A stretch of DNA of 64,000 nucleotides from Agarophyton chilense (lineage: Eukaryota > Rhodophyta > Florideophyceae > Gracilariales > Gracilariaceae). Both the position numbers and the translations under genes were made by a program. Location of the stretch: positions 1,240,001 to 1,304,000 of the forward strand of contig JARGXX010000003.1 of assembly GCA_030374765.1 (NCBI GenBank), read 5' to 3'. The notes below the pieces were generated by a model, which was given only the letters and a program-made list of their open reading frames with translations, was not told where the DNA came from and did no database searches. This document shows positions 1 to 9,389 of this stretch, piece after piece (position 1 is the stretch's first letter; each line of letters begins with the position of its first letter).

Positions 1-307
1 AACTGCACCTCTCCCATCCTAATCTGATAAAGACAGGCACCACTTGGGTCACGACTATACCTTTTGGTTCATCGTTTCTCAACTACCACACAGGGATTCC
101 CGCCCGTCGACGCCTACCATCGTTCACCCACAGGGTATAGGCTAGTCGCCCCGCCGTTTGCCCATGCGGGTTTTCACGGTGCCCTGTTACCGTCGAGGTT
201 TACAACGTCTACCTTCTAAGGTTGAGCGTCAACACGCTCCCTACGGTTGAGCGTTACCACGCTCCCGAGACAAGACAGTAGCATACCCCAGAGATGATTG
301 TACGACA
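1..307 (+). mobile_element. Partial family 1 LTR, plus orientation (3' part)
   Basis: This is the 3' half of a family 1 LTR running off the left window edge and ending at TACGACA. It contains the tandem 25-bp hairpin units near the LTR end (220-269). By eye it differs from the reverse complement of 523-829 at only about four positions and shares private variants with it (for example CCCGCCCGTCG where the other LTRs read CCCGCGCGTCG). It is therefore the closest relative of the copy 1 LTR, in opposite orientation. Confidence 0.9.
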
Positions 308-522
308 GGAGCAAGCATTCGGGATGTTAGTTTCCCGTTTCGGTATGTTTTGGTCGGCATTGCGGTATCCCATTGCGAAGTCAACATTGATCATTATGGT
401 TGCAACCAAGCTACACAACTTTATAATCGACAATGCAGATTCCTCTTTGTTTAATATGATTCCGTCTCATATCATGAACAATGTACATGGCTATCCTGGA
501 GTAGATTTTCAAGATATACTAC
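308..522 (+). pseudogene. PIF/Harbinger transposase C-terminal fragment
   Basis: The 215 bp between two inverted LTRs encode the C-terminal part of a HARBI1/DDE_4-type transposase. The translation contains EQAFGMLVSRFGMFW and then KLHNFIIDNAD, the family's E-x-AFG-x-L-x-x-RF block that carries the catalytic glutamate, and the terminal LHNF-I block. The N-terminal part with the two catalytic aspartates is absent; it was presumably separated by the LTR insertions. The fragment cannot encode an active enzyme. The family assignment rests on recognised motifs only. It is a different lineage from the Harbinger remnant at 48311-48982. Confidence 0.7.
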
Positions 523-1156
523 TGTCGTACAATCATCTCTGGGGTCTGCTACTGTCTTGTCTCGGGAGCGTGGTAACGCTCAACCGTAGGGAGCGTGTTG
601 ACGCTCAACCTTAGAAGGTAGACGTTGTAAACCTCGATGGTAACAGGGCACCGTGAAAACCCGCATGGGCAAACGGCGGGGCGACTAGCCTTTACCGTGT
701 GGGTGAACGATGGTAGGCGTCGACGGGCGGGAATCCCTGTGTGGTAGTTGAGAAACGATGAACCAAAAGGTATAGTCGTGACCCAAGTGGTGCCTGTCTT
801 TATCAGATTAGGATGGGAGAGGTGCAGTTCCCTATGTGCAGTGGACTGCAGTCTTCAGATCACCCGGGAGATGCCAGCAAGGCACGGTCTCTGACCTAGT
901 GTCAGAGACCTGGCCAGCACTGGCTACAGTGCCAGGTGGCCACTCAACTACTGTACTAAAATACATATAATTACAATTACTATTACTAACAATTACTCAA
1001 CCAGAGGGTACATGTCAACACTACACGTGGCTGACAACACTTAGATGGTAGCTCGCCCGGAGCTGCATGGCCGATGATCCCTCGCATCCATCACCTACAG
1101 GGTCAGTGTAGTATATTGACAACCTCAAAGGTCAGACCTTCTGCCACTATAAGACA
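523..1156 (-). repeat. LTR of copy 1 (3' LTR), 634 bp
   Basis: It starts TGTCGTACAATCA and ends AAGACA on the plus strand, with short TGTC/GACA terminal inverted repeats as in all family 1 LTRs. Lengths of the five LTRs or LTR ends in the window agree (633-634 bp where complete). The hairpin cluster lies at about 837-933. Confidence 0.9.
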
Positions 1157-1172
1157 GACCCCCTTCCTACCC
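1157..1172 (-). other. Polypurine tract of copy 1
   Basis: On the minus strand this reads GGGTAGGAAGGGGGTC directly against the LTR, the expected plus-strand primer site. The same tract abuts the 3' LTR in copy 2 (33947-33963) and copy 3 (50735-50750). Confidence 0.75.
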
Positions 1173-1848
1173 GTGAGGCACGCCCCGTGTTTCCTTCCAT
1201 CAAACCATAGAGTTGTAGCGAACGACAGCGGCGCGGGCATCGGAGTGGTGTCTGTGCGCGACGCGCAATCCCTTGAGGTTCATAACTCGGCGCCAGTATC
1301 GGTTGGGGAGGGCGCGCGACGACGTCGGCGCACGAATTGAGCGACAACCATTCAGGTAGGGATTGTCATGAGGGCGATGCAGTGTAACTAGCGCGTTCGC
1401 CGACCCCTTTTCGGTAGTGGCCCTGCTTGCTTTCGATTCTGCTTCCGCATAGCCCACTGTCTAACCAAGTTGGTATCTCACCTTTTCCGGTTACTCAGAC
1501 TTCAGTTCCCTCCTAGGTCCCTGCGCAGCGCCGTCCCGCCTGGTCGTTCCCACGGCTCGACAACCCTTCAGGAATTGCTGCCCTTAATTGGCGGCGTCGC
1601 GACCGTCCCGTGCTGTCCAGCTTTCCCTGAAGGTTTCCTGGCTACTCGACCTTTCAGGTTTCGTCTACCCTGTAAGGAATGACTCGTAGCGCCGGTGGGG
1701 CCTGAGCCTGCGTCGATACAACCATTGAGGTGTTGGCCTGGGTCCGTGGTGGAAGCTTCCGGCTGTAAGACCTTATTGGTGTTGAGCGGCCCCGTCGGTA
1801 ATTACGCGAACTTTTTCCGGTTTTGCGTTCCGGTTTACCCTCAAGGCG
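1173..1848 (+). other. Leader between LTR and antisense ORF, dense in CC-N5-GG
   Basis: This is a conserved non-coding segment between the polypurine tract and the antisense ORF; related segments lie at 33269-33946 and 50751-51428. From 1465 to 1846 I find twelve CC-N5-GG sites (starting at 1465, 1509, 1535, 1564, 1625, 1650, 1669, 1722, 1744, 1771, 1790, 1838), against about 1.5 expected at random. It would be the 5' untranslated region of an antisense transcript started from the LTR. No promoter element is recognisable. Confidence 0.55.
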
Positions 1849-4305
1849 ATGACAGGATCGCACCGCCTCCACGCACGCGTTCGAATCGGTTCGGGGCCAC
1901 GTCGGTGCACCTCGCGCCGCATCGTGGATTCATCACTGATACCTCGAAGGGGTGGGTCGTCCCCACAAGCAGCAGAGAGACATGAGATGCCGGTGACCAT
2001 TGGGATTGAAGAATTCGGCGATTCCGAGGGGATTGATACCCCTGCAGTTATGCCTTTAAGGTCGGATTGGTCCCGTTCCACGATACCTCAAAGGTCTGGA
2101 CCCTCTCGCGACCGTACGCCGGCCACTGCTGTACCTGAGAGGTCGGTGTCGGTACTATTGGCAAGGTTGGATACTTTGGCCGTCTCCTCAGAACGGACCG
2201 AGGAGGCTCCACTTCGAAAGGATGAATACCCGCTGGTGTTCACCGCGGCGGTGGAGGTCGAGTCATCACCTCGTTCGTCGGGTCGAGCTACGGCCTTCCC
2301 AACCATGTCAGGTAGTGGCCCATCTCGTGGCCGTGGACGCGGTGGTATTACCAAGAGGGTGACTCGCTCGACTTCGCGAACGCCTACCAACATTGGGTTT
2401 GACAGTATGCCTGTCCCTGTGACTGAGTTCTCCCCTGGGACTCCGGCTGACCCGTACCAACGCAGTGGTGGACTTCCTTCGACGACCCAAACCAATTGGG
2501 CTCACAATCTCGCGTTTGGTGCGGCGAACCGGACGACGAGCCAGTATGGACCTTTTGGTATTACCTTCGACCAGGTGACGAACAATGACCTGTTGAAGCA
2601 CGATTGGCCTGTGGCGGTGGAGAATTCGTCATTTCCGGCAGCTCTTACCAGACCACAATTGGATACCTACTTGGGTTTGTCCCGTTGGGACTGCGAGCGC
2701 CTTCGCTCCGTTCCATTGCTCTTGAAAAAACGGGACCAAGATTATGAACCTCGTCAGGGTCGGCTGGAATGTTTCCAGAGTCGGCAGCGTCATACACCTT
2801 TGAGGTATTTCATCCCGCCGATATATCCGAGCGACTTGCCGTATGTGCGCATCAAACTGGAGCTGGATTATTACCGTCGATTGGTGGTGCAAGTGTGCCA
2901 GTACCCGTCTATTCCGGAGACTTACCTTCCGGTTTCACCTGACTTGGTTTCCCTGAATCGGCCTTTCACCACTATCAATTGGGCTGACCGTAGTAGGTGG
3001 GGCGAGGATGCAGCGACGGAGAGTCGCGTTCGCACTCGCAACTCTTACACTCGCGTTATGCATATGTTTCATAACGTCGAGTACTTCTCACAACCTACGA
3101 AGGGAAGACGCGATTGGTACGTGCTTCGACCAAAGTGGTGGGAGTCCTATGAGGTTCTATTACCGCTGAGCGTGCCCACTCCGCCGGTTTCGGCGTACTT
3201 CGGGAGTCAGGTTTCCCGGAACCTAGAGCGGTATTACCTCATTGGGTCGATTGCCCTCTCGGTGTGGACCGTGTTGGTTGCCATCCTGGCTCTGGAGGCC
3301 ACCCGTTACGGTATCGATTGGGATTGTCGCAACCCCGACTCTGACATATACCGAGATGGTGTTCAACGTGTGGGTCGCATCTTCTTCATACCTCCGAGGG
3401 TTGCCCAGGATACTTCCCGATTTGGTTACGAGAACATCGTGGAGGGGACCGATTATACCGTGAAGGATTTGGACTCGTATCTCGAGCAGAGCAAGAATTA
3501 CCATTGGGATTCCCATCAAGGTTGGAAGGCTTTCGATCCCGCAACTTGGGAGATTGTGCCTCGCCACTCCCAATATTATCCCGGGGTGCCTCCTGTTTAT
3601 GGAGCTCCCACGAGCCCCGAACCTTATCACGGTACTGTGGAGACACCGGTTGGTCGTTATGGTGGTCCCTTCCCGTCCGAGCCGATACCTCAAGGTCGTA
3701 AGTCGCCTATCCCTAAGGGTGTGACTCCTACTCAACCGAGCTCCTCGCGGGTTGCTGGTCCGGTTCGACCTCTGTTGGCGGGTATGGCTCGTCCTCCGCC
3801 TCAACCTATGATGGATTCTCCAGCCGTGGTCGGTTTGCTGGCTCGAATTCGCCAGTCTTACGTCACCAACTTTCAGAGGGCTGGGCCTACCTCCGTGGTC
3901 GCTGCATTGACGCTCCTTGAAGGTTTGCTGACGCGCCATGCGCAATACATGAAGGCGCTGAACCGACTTGGTGAGTTCCGGAATCAGTTCCAGTTGGACA
4001 TGTACCAACTGGCCACCCGTCAGGTTGCAAATCTGGCAAGCGTCTCTGCTGCTGCGCCATCTGATCCTTTGACGGATCCCCTTCTAGGTGCAAACTTGAA
4101 CCCTTCGGTTTTGCAACCTGCTCCGGCGGTTCCCTTCGTTCATCCTCTTTTGGTTTCGACTCCTCTCCCCAGTGGCGGGGCTACCGCTCCTTCGCTACCT
4201 CTTAGGTCGATGGCTCCTAGCATTTCCGCGGGTTTTCCTCCGTGGGTAGTCAATAACCCGGGTATTCCTGATTCCATTGCTCCTAAACCGACAGGTCCTT
4301 CTTAA
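1849..4305 (+). CDS. Antisense accessory ORF (aORF) of family 1, intact 818 codons
   Basis: This is an unrecognised protein encoded opposite to pol. It starts at the ATG shared by all copies (M-T-G-S) and is uninterrupted to TAA. Layout: basic N-terminus; an RG-rich patch near residues 160-170 (RGRGRGG); a central Tyr/Trp-rich region at about 200-560 with a hydrophobic helix near 461-485 (YYLIGSIALSVWTVLVAILA); a Pro/Gly-rich stretch at about 575-675; a predicted helical segment at about 680-760; and a Pro-rich tail. Copies 2 and 3 carry the same protein with one nonsense codon each. It is the best preserved reading frame of this truncated copy; the neighbouring pol has several lesions. It could be a structural, Gag-like or membrane-interacting accessory protein; the function is unknown. 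The opposite strand also has open stretches, so expression needs proof. Confidence 0.7.
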   Translation: MTGSHRLHARVRIGSGPRRCTSRRIVDSSLIPRRGGSSPQAAERHEMPVTIGIEEFGDSEGIDTPAVMPLRSDWSRSTIPQRSGPSRDRTPATAVPERSVSVLLARLDTLAVSSERTEEAPLRKDEYPLVFTAAVEVESSPRSSGRATAFPTMSGSGPSRGRGRGGITKRVTRSTSRTPTNIGFDSMPVPVTEFSPGTPADPYQRSGGLPSTTQTNWAHNLAFGAANRTTSQYGPFGITFDQVTNNDLLKHDWPVAVENSSFPAALTRPQLDTYLGLSRWDCERLRSVPLLLKKRDQDYEPRQGRLECFQSRQRHTPLRYFIPPIYPSDLPYVRIKLELDYYRRLVVQVCQYPSIPETYLPVSPDLVSLNRPFTTINWADRSRWGEDAATESRVRTRNSYTRVMHMFHNVEYFSQPTKGRRDWYVLRPKWWESYEVLLPLSVPTPPVSAYFGSQVSRNLERYYLIGSIALSVWTVLVAILALEATRYGIDWDCRNPDSDIYRDGVQRVGRIFFIPPRVAQDTSRFGYENIVEGTDYTVKDLDSYLEQSKNYHWDSHQGWKAFDPATWEIVPRHSQYYPGVPPVYGAPTSPEPYHGTVETPVGRYGGPFPSEPIPQGRKSPIPKGVTPTQPSSSRVAGPVRPLLAGMARPPPQPMMDSPAVVGLLARIRQSYVTNFQRAGPTSVVAALTLLEGLLTRHAQYMKALNRLGEFRNQFQLDMYQLATRQVANLASVSAAAPSDPLTDPLLGANLNPSVLQPAPAVPFVHPLLVSTPLPSGGATAPSLPLRSMAPSISAGFPPWVVNNPGIPDSIAPKPTGPS

Positions 4306-4422
4306 AGTAAATTGTTGTCTCTTCTACTGTTCCATTCGGTTGTTCTTTCGTGTCCTCCCTTGTAGGCAATCTGACTCATACGCGTCCACCTTCTGCGAAA
4401 AACGACGTATCTTCTCCCCCTT

Positions 4423-4453
4423 CCTTAGACCTGAGTACCACGAAGGTCTAAGG
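4423..4453. other. Intercistronic hairpin between convergent pol and aORF
   Basis: A perfect 10-bp inverted repeat, CCTTAGACCT and AGGTCTAAGG, with an 11-nt loop sits directly after the pol stop codon (minus strand) and about 118 bp beyond the aORF stop. The same hairpin is perfect in copy 2 (30655-30685) and degraded in copy 3 (about 54013-54044). It may mark or separate the two 3' ends; this is an inference. Confidence 0.5.
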
Positions 4454-7400
4454 TTAGCCGTCTGCAGGCATCGGCTCCTTGAGACAACGCCAATACCTGA
4501 TAGGGAAGTGTGGGGGTATTGCGGCTGGGGGTTCGAGGGTGTCCCCTTCTGAGCCCCAGCCGTACCATCTGGCGGTGTACTTCAGACCATTGTAGGTTTG
4601 CGTGTGGCCCACAAGACGTTCAACGGGAAATTACTCTGAGGTTTGGTCCTGATCTTTCGGGGGAACGCCACCTCGAGGGTTCATATGTTCCGAGTTGGGA
4701 GCTTCGTGCGTGGGAGGCGGGTCGGGAGCTCCCGCTGTTACCGTGTGAGGTTCCATTTCCGTCCCTGTTAGAGGTTTGTAATCCGGATTATCCCGTTGTA
4801 GTTCATCATTCACCTCAATTGGGGTGGGGTCCTCCGAGGGTTGAGTGGGCAGAGCTACCGCTCTGGGCTCTCGGGCTGAGATGTCCGCCTCCACGTGATG
4901 TTGAACCGTTTCAGGTGCTTCCGTAATACGGCCAATTGATATCGTATTCTGTATTCAATCTTGGACAAATGTAACGGTGAGGTCTGATGCGTTCAATACC
5001 TTATAAGGTCCCACTCATTTGGGTAGAAGCTTTGAATTGATATCTCTATCAATAGCTTCATCGTCCGCTTCATCACCCGGTCGTGGTCTTTTACCTGAAG
5101 GTGGGTTGTCTATGTAGACATATTGTCCCGAAGATACGGAGCCCAATTTGGTTACCCTACGGTCGTGGTCGGCCTTGCATCGCTTCTGGGCTGCAGTGAG
5201 GCGGCTCTCTGCATGTTTGAGAGCCCTCCTCAACCTCACAAGGGTATTTCACTTGACCTGGTCAAGGGTCTGTGCGCCAGCTGCAGTGCTGGTGGTATGA
5301 TCTCCCTGCACTACAATACCTGGGGGGTGTCGCGAAAGAACCAAATCAAAGGGAGTGGTCTGCGTTGACCGGTGTACTTGAAGCTTATAGGAGTAGTTGA
5401 GCGGTTTCATCAGCTCATCCCACCCAGTTTGGTGCTCTTCCGTTTAGTGTCGTAGTCTTGATACCAATGTGTGGTTAAAGCGCTCTACCTGTCCGTTCGT
5501 CTGCCGGTGGTAGGCAGTAGTGAAATAGGGCTTGATACCCAAGAGGTTACAGACTGCTTCGAAGAACTTCGATGCCAAGTTTGAACCATTATCGGTAAGT
5601 AGGAAAAGTAATGCTCCATACGGGTAGACCCATTTGTTGTGGAACGCGATCGCCAGCGTGGTTGACTTCGTCTCCTTTAAAGGTATAGCTCTCGTGAGCT
5701 TCGAGAACCTGTCGGTGATCACTAGAATGTGCTGATACCCATTCTTGGTTTTGGGAAGTGGTCATAGAAGGTCTATCGCAATAAACTCCAGCGGACCCGC
5801 TGCTAGAAACAGTTTTAGGTACTTTCGATTCTTTCGAATACAACCGCGGGTACAAACACAAGATTCGCATTGACCTACAAAGGTATAGACATCATGGGCC
5901 ATATGAGGCCAATAGAACTGTCGCCTCAAGGTCTAATACATCCTGGTGGCACCGGGGTGTCCCGATAGTCGCGGGTAGTGCGCGAGATACAAGACTCTCG
6001 GGCACAGTGCCTTCGGAACCACCTTTTGAAGGCTACCATCCAATGTTGACCTTCTCATGATGTACTCATTGTGGTCCACATCGAACGGTGATCCTTTGAA
6101 ACCATTTTGGTCAGCCAGGGTTCTGCAATACGCATCCTGGGCCTGTTCCCGTAGAAATTCCGCTCGGGTTACAGGCATGAAGTTCGTTTCCTCTAGGGTC
6201 AGTATCTGCGTTGCCATGTCGGTGTTCCGCAAAGTACCTTCTTCAGGTAAGTCCCAATATCCTTCTAGGTGTTCGCCGGTACCATTTTGGTTTGATGACA
6301 CCAAAAAGCAAGGGATATCATCGTCCACCGGTTCTGTCTCTAACCCTGAGGTGTTTAAGCGTGACATAGCGTCAGCTATGTTGTGCTTAATACCTGGACG
6401 GTACTGTACGTCGTATTCAAACTCCGACAGGCTCAAACTCCAACGGGCAAGTCTACCGGACGCATCTGCGAGTCCGAGGATCCACCTTAAGGCGTCGTGG
6501 TCCGTGCGCAACGTAAAGCAATCACCATAAAGGAATGGACGGAGCATCAACATGCTCCACACTACTGCTGGACATTCCTTCTCGGTTACAGTGTAGTTCT
6601 GCTCCACCTCATCCATAGCGCGGCTCCAGTATCCTATAGGTAATTTGTCTCCGTTGTGGTGCTTCTGCATAAGACAACAGCCAATTTGGGCATGGGATGC
6701 CTCTGTATCCAGCGTGTATGGTAGACCTGTTTTCGGTAACGCTAAGATTGGCGGCGACAACAGCGCTCGTTTCAATTCCTCAAAGGTGTCCATTTCTTCG
6801 TTCGATAGATTCTCAAACCGTTCAGGTTCACCTTTCTGGAGCTTCCGGTTGAGGGGAGCCGCTTTTTCGCGAATCCCTTCACGAAGCGACGATAGACGTT
6901 ACATAAACCTATAAAGGATCGTACGTCTGTCCGGGATCGTGGCAACTTGACCTCCTGTACGGCTCTAATGTTGCTTGGCGCAACCTCTAGGGTACCAGGG
7001 CCTCTGGTGTGTCCCAGGTATTCAACTGTTCTGGTAAAGAAGACGCATTTTCGTAGCTTCAGCGTCACCCCCGTCTCAGCTAGGAGGGTTAGTACGGTGC
7101 GTACGTGTGCAAAGTGCTATTCTACCGATCTGGAATAGATGATTACATCATCGATGTATACCAAGGCGGTTGTCCATTTAACCTTCGAAAGGATGATGTC
7201 CAGCGCCCTTTGAAAGGAGGCTGGAGCATTTCGTAACCCGAACGGAATCCGCGTGAAGCGAAAAAACCCTTCATGGCACGTGAAGGTCGTTTTGTCTCGA
7301 TCTTTCTCACCTACGGGTACCTGCCAATAACCACAATTTGCATCCAACGTGGTAAATATCTGCGCATCTCCCAAGGAGTCGATGCACTCATCCATTCTAG

Positions 7401-7556
7401 GTATCCGGTACGAATCCCTGATGGTCACGCCATTGAGCCTCCTGTAGTCCACACAAAACCTCATACAGGTATCCCCTTTGTTCTTAACCAGAACCACGGG
7501 ACTAGCCCAATCTGAGTTGGCTGGTTCAATTACCCCTTCTTGGAGTATTCGCTCTA
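4454..7556 (-). pseudogene. Decayed pol of copy 1 (RT, RNase H, integrase, chromodomain)
   Basis: On the minus strand, 7556-7120 is open and encodes the RT core: SDWASPVVLVKNKGD, RFCVDYRRLN, and the catalytic YIDD box in LVYIDDVIIYSR. A stop follows at 7117-7119. RT C-terminal, RNase H and integrase pieces continue in changing frames (about 7068-6772, 6793-5933, 5870-5444, 5239-5015, 4894-4631). The integrase core keeps LLTDNGSN and the NGQVERFN block. The C-terminus resembles a chromodomain. Stops and frameshifts make it non-functional, and its N-terminus is lost at the 7556 breakpoint. Here the codon after G-E-K is still sense (D), unlike the TGA shared by copies 2 and 3. Confidence 0.9.
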
Positions 7557-7562
7557 GGATCA

Positions 7563-9389
7563 TCAGAGAGACGTGCGAGCACGCAGGTTCGCAAGAAGCT
7601 GTGCGCGATCACCATCAACTTGGTCCACGGGAAAGCCCGCATCTAAGAGGAACTGCCTCAGCGGATCCAAGCCTGGATCTTCGACCGGAACTGCACTCGG
7701 TTGTTGGGTAAACCCATGAAAGTACTCTTCAGCAATCCCCGCCGCTGCGGATTGGTCGACGGAAGTCTCTACGCCTGCCAGCTCTGGCTCGTCCTCGTAA
7801 CCGAGTTCAGCCTCAGCTCCCGGCGCTTCCTCATACGGTTCCTCTCCGTTCTCGGATGGAGTAGCATCGTGCACATATCCAGTAAGCTGGTTCGGTGGCA
7901 TGTCACGCGGGTTCTCCCGAAGAAAGCGAGCCTGCTCGGAGGTGATCAACTGGCGCGTCCAGGGGTCGTACCAAACGAAATCTCCAGCACTTGCTGTTGG
8001 TCCAGGAGAATAGTCGTAATGTCTTTCACGGGCTCCGCGAGCGAATTGATCAGCTGGCACTCCAGACCAATCGACACTGTCGATCAAATCCACAAGATGG
8101 AGGAAGTCAGCATGGTTCGCACGGGATCCCAGGCCAAGGGAAAGATCGAGTTCTCTCGCATACTTTCGCGCTGTGGGCGACATGTACCAAACTCTAAAGG
8201 TATCATAAGCATCCCACAGGAGGAAGACGGCCATCTTGGCGATAAACTCGGTATAAACCACCGTCCAATATCCCAAGAACGGGTCGTTAAACAACGCGGA
8301 CCCAATGTAGGAGATCGCCGGTGGGAGCTCCTCAGGGCAACCACGAGGACTCTCGATCGCCGCCCAATGCTCCGGAATACCGATGTCGTGCCCGAAGCGC
8401 GCGTTCCGCCGGATGCGCTCAATCTCGATCATTTGATACGGCACCAAATAGCCCAAATGTGATCCAGGACGACGTTTCGAACGGGGATAATCCCAATAGG
8501 GAATGTCACGCTTTCGAAGGAAGCAGAACTCCTCATGGAGAAGAGGTTGCTGAAAGCAGAGAGCTGCATCACGCACACTGCGCACACCGCGCCAACCGCT
8601 AACATCGACTTCAACGAGTGTCTCGATATACGAGTAACCTTCACCGTCAGTACGGGCTTTCCAGGTACCTAGTTCCCAGTCCTGCGGGAGGAGAACCGTA
8701 CTGATGAATCGGTGAAGACGCTGGTAAATCAGCTTGGTGAACCGCGTACAGGCTTCGGACAAGGTTTCCGTTGAATATCGCGCAATCGCGTTGTCTGGCA
8801 AAGCAGTATGGCTCTCCCAGTCCTAGTTATAAATCTCGTGTTCCGGAATACCGCTGGGGAAGTACCCACCGTGTACATACTGTTGTATCAACGCATCATC
8901 GCGGATACCAACTGGATCAAACCAGGGCGCTTGCGCGAAAAGTTCAACGTTGTCGAGAGGATCTCGTCCATAGAAATCCGCAGGGTGCAGGTAGCTCCGC
9001 TGAGCACGACGAGAAGGAGCTCGAATCACACCTGTAGAGGCGACGTAAGCCGCGTTCGGCATCGGAGCCATGGTTGGCTGAGGTAACGGTACCGACCGGA
9101 ATCCGGGGTACGGTGTGGGGAACGAACGGTATGGACCGAGTTGAGCAGTAGGCTGCGACGCATAACCAGAAGTGTTGGACGGAGCCCCAGAAGGCACATC
9201 CTCAGAGGGGGGATGAAACGGGTTGGACCCGGCGTTCGGATCCATCGCGAAAGATCGAGCTGAAGAGCGGTGAGGAACAGAATGCTGTTGAGAACTGTAA
9301 GAGTTGGTCGGGCGGCGAGGAATTCGTGATGAAGATGAGTACCTGGAACACCGATCCAACTGCGTACAAACGCTTCTTGCGTCCCCCAT
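7563..9389 (-). pseudogene. Antisense-type ORF of family 2, split by one stop codon
   Basis: Two blocks in the same minus-strand frame (9389-8826 and 8822-7563) are separated by a single TAG at 8823-8825, giving about 608 codons. The start may be 9389 or the internal ATG at 9245 (MDPNAGSNPF). The protein is unrecognised: Pro/Ser-rich N-terminus, a Trp/Tyr-rich middle with a hydrophobic helix (GYWTVVYTEFIAKMAVFLLW), and an acidic tail. Order of features and several Trp/Tyr motifs loosely match the family 1 aORF (SGWRGVRS versus DRSRWGEDAATES; FVWYDPWTRQLIT versus KAFDPATWEIV). It is antisense to the family 2 pol and its N-terminus faces the presumed LTR, as in family 1. Homology is suggestive, not proven. 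Confidence 0.5.

Larger units (their letters stand above)
523..7556 (-). mobile_element. Family 1 Gypsy/chromovirus-like retrotransposon, copy 1 (5'-truncated)
   Basis: Read on the minus strand the element ends in a 634-bp LTR (523-1156) and has a polypurine tract, a plus-strand antisense ORF (1849-4305), an intercistronic hairpin and a decayed pol. Homology to copies 2 and 3 stops abruptly near 7556 inside the N-terminal part of RT, where unrelated sequence begins. Gag, protease and the 5' LTR are missing, so this copy is non-autonomous. The junction has no visible LTR end and looks like a deletion or recombination breakpoint. Confidence 0.9.

Noticed and set aside
308..522. The 106-codon open stretch from 294 to 614 as a complete gene
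   Set aside because: Only the middle is transposase-like; both ends are LTR sequence.
3223..4008. A 261-codon minus-strand open frame inside the antisense ORF, also seen in copies 2 and 3
   Set aside because: It lies opposite to the longer, better conserved aORF, has no recognisable protein character and appears to follow from the base composition of that gene.
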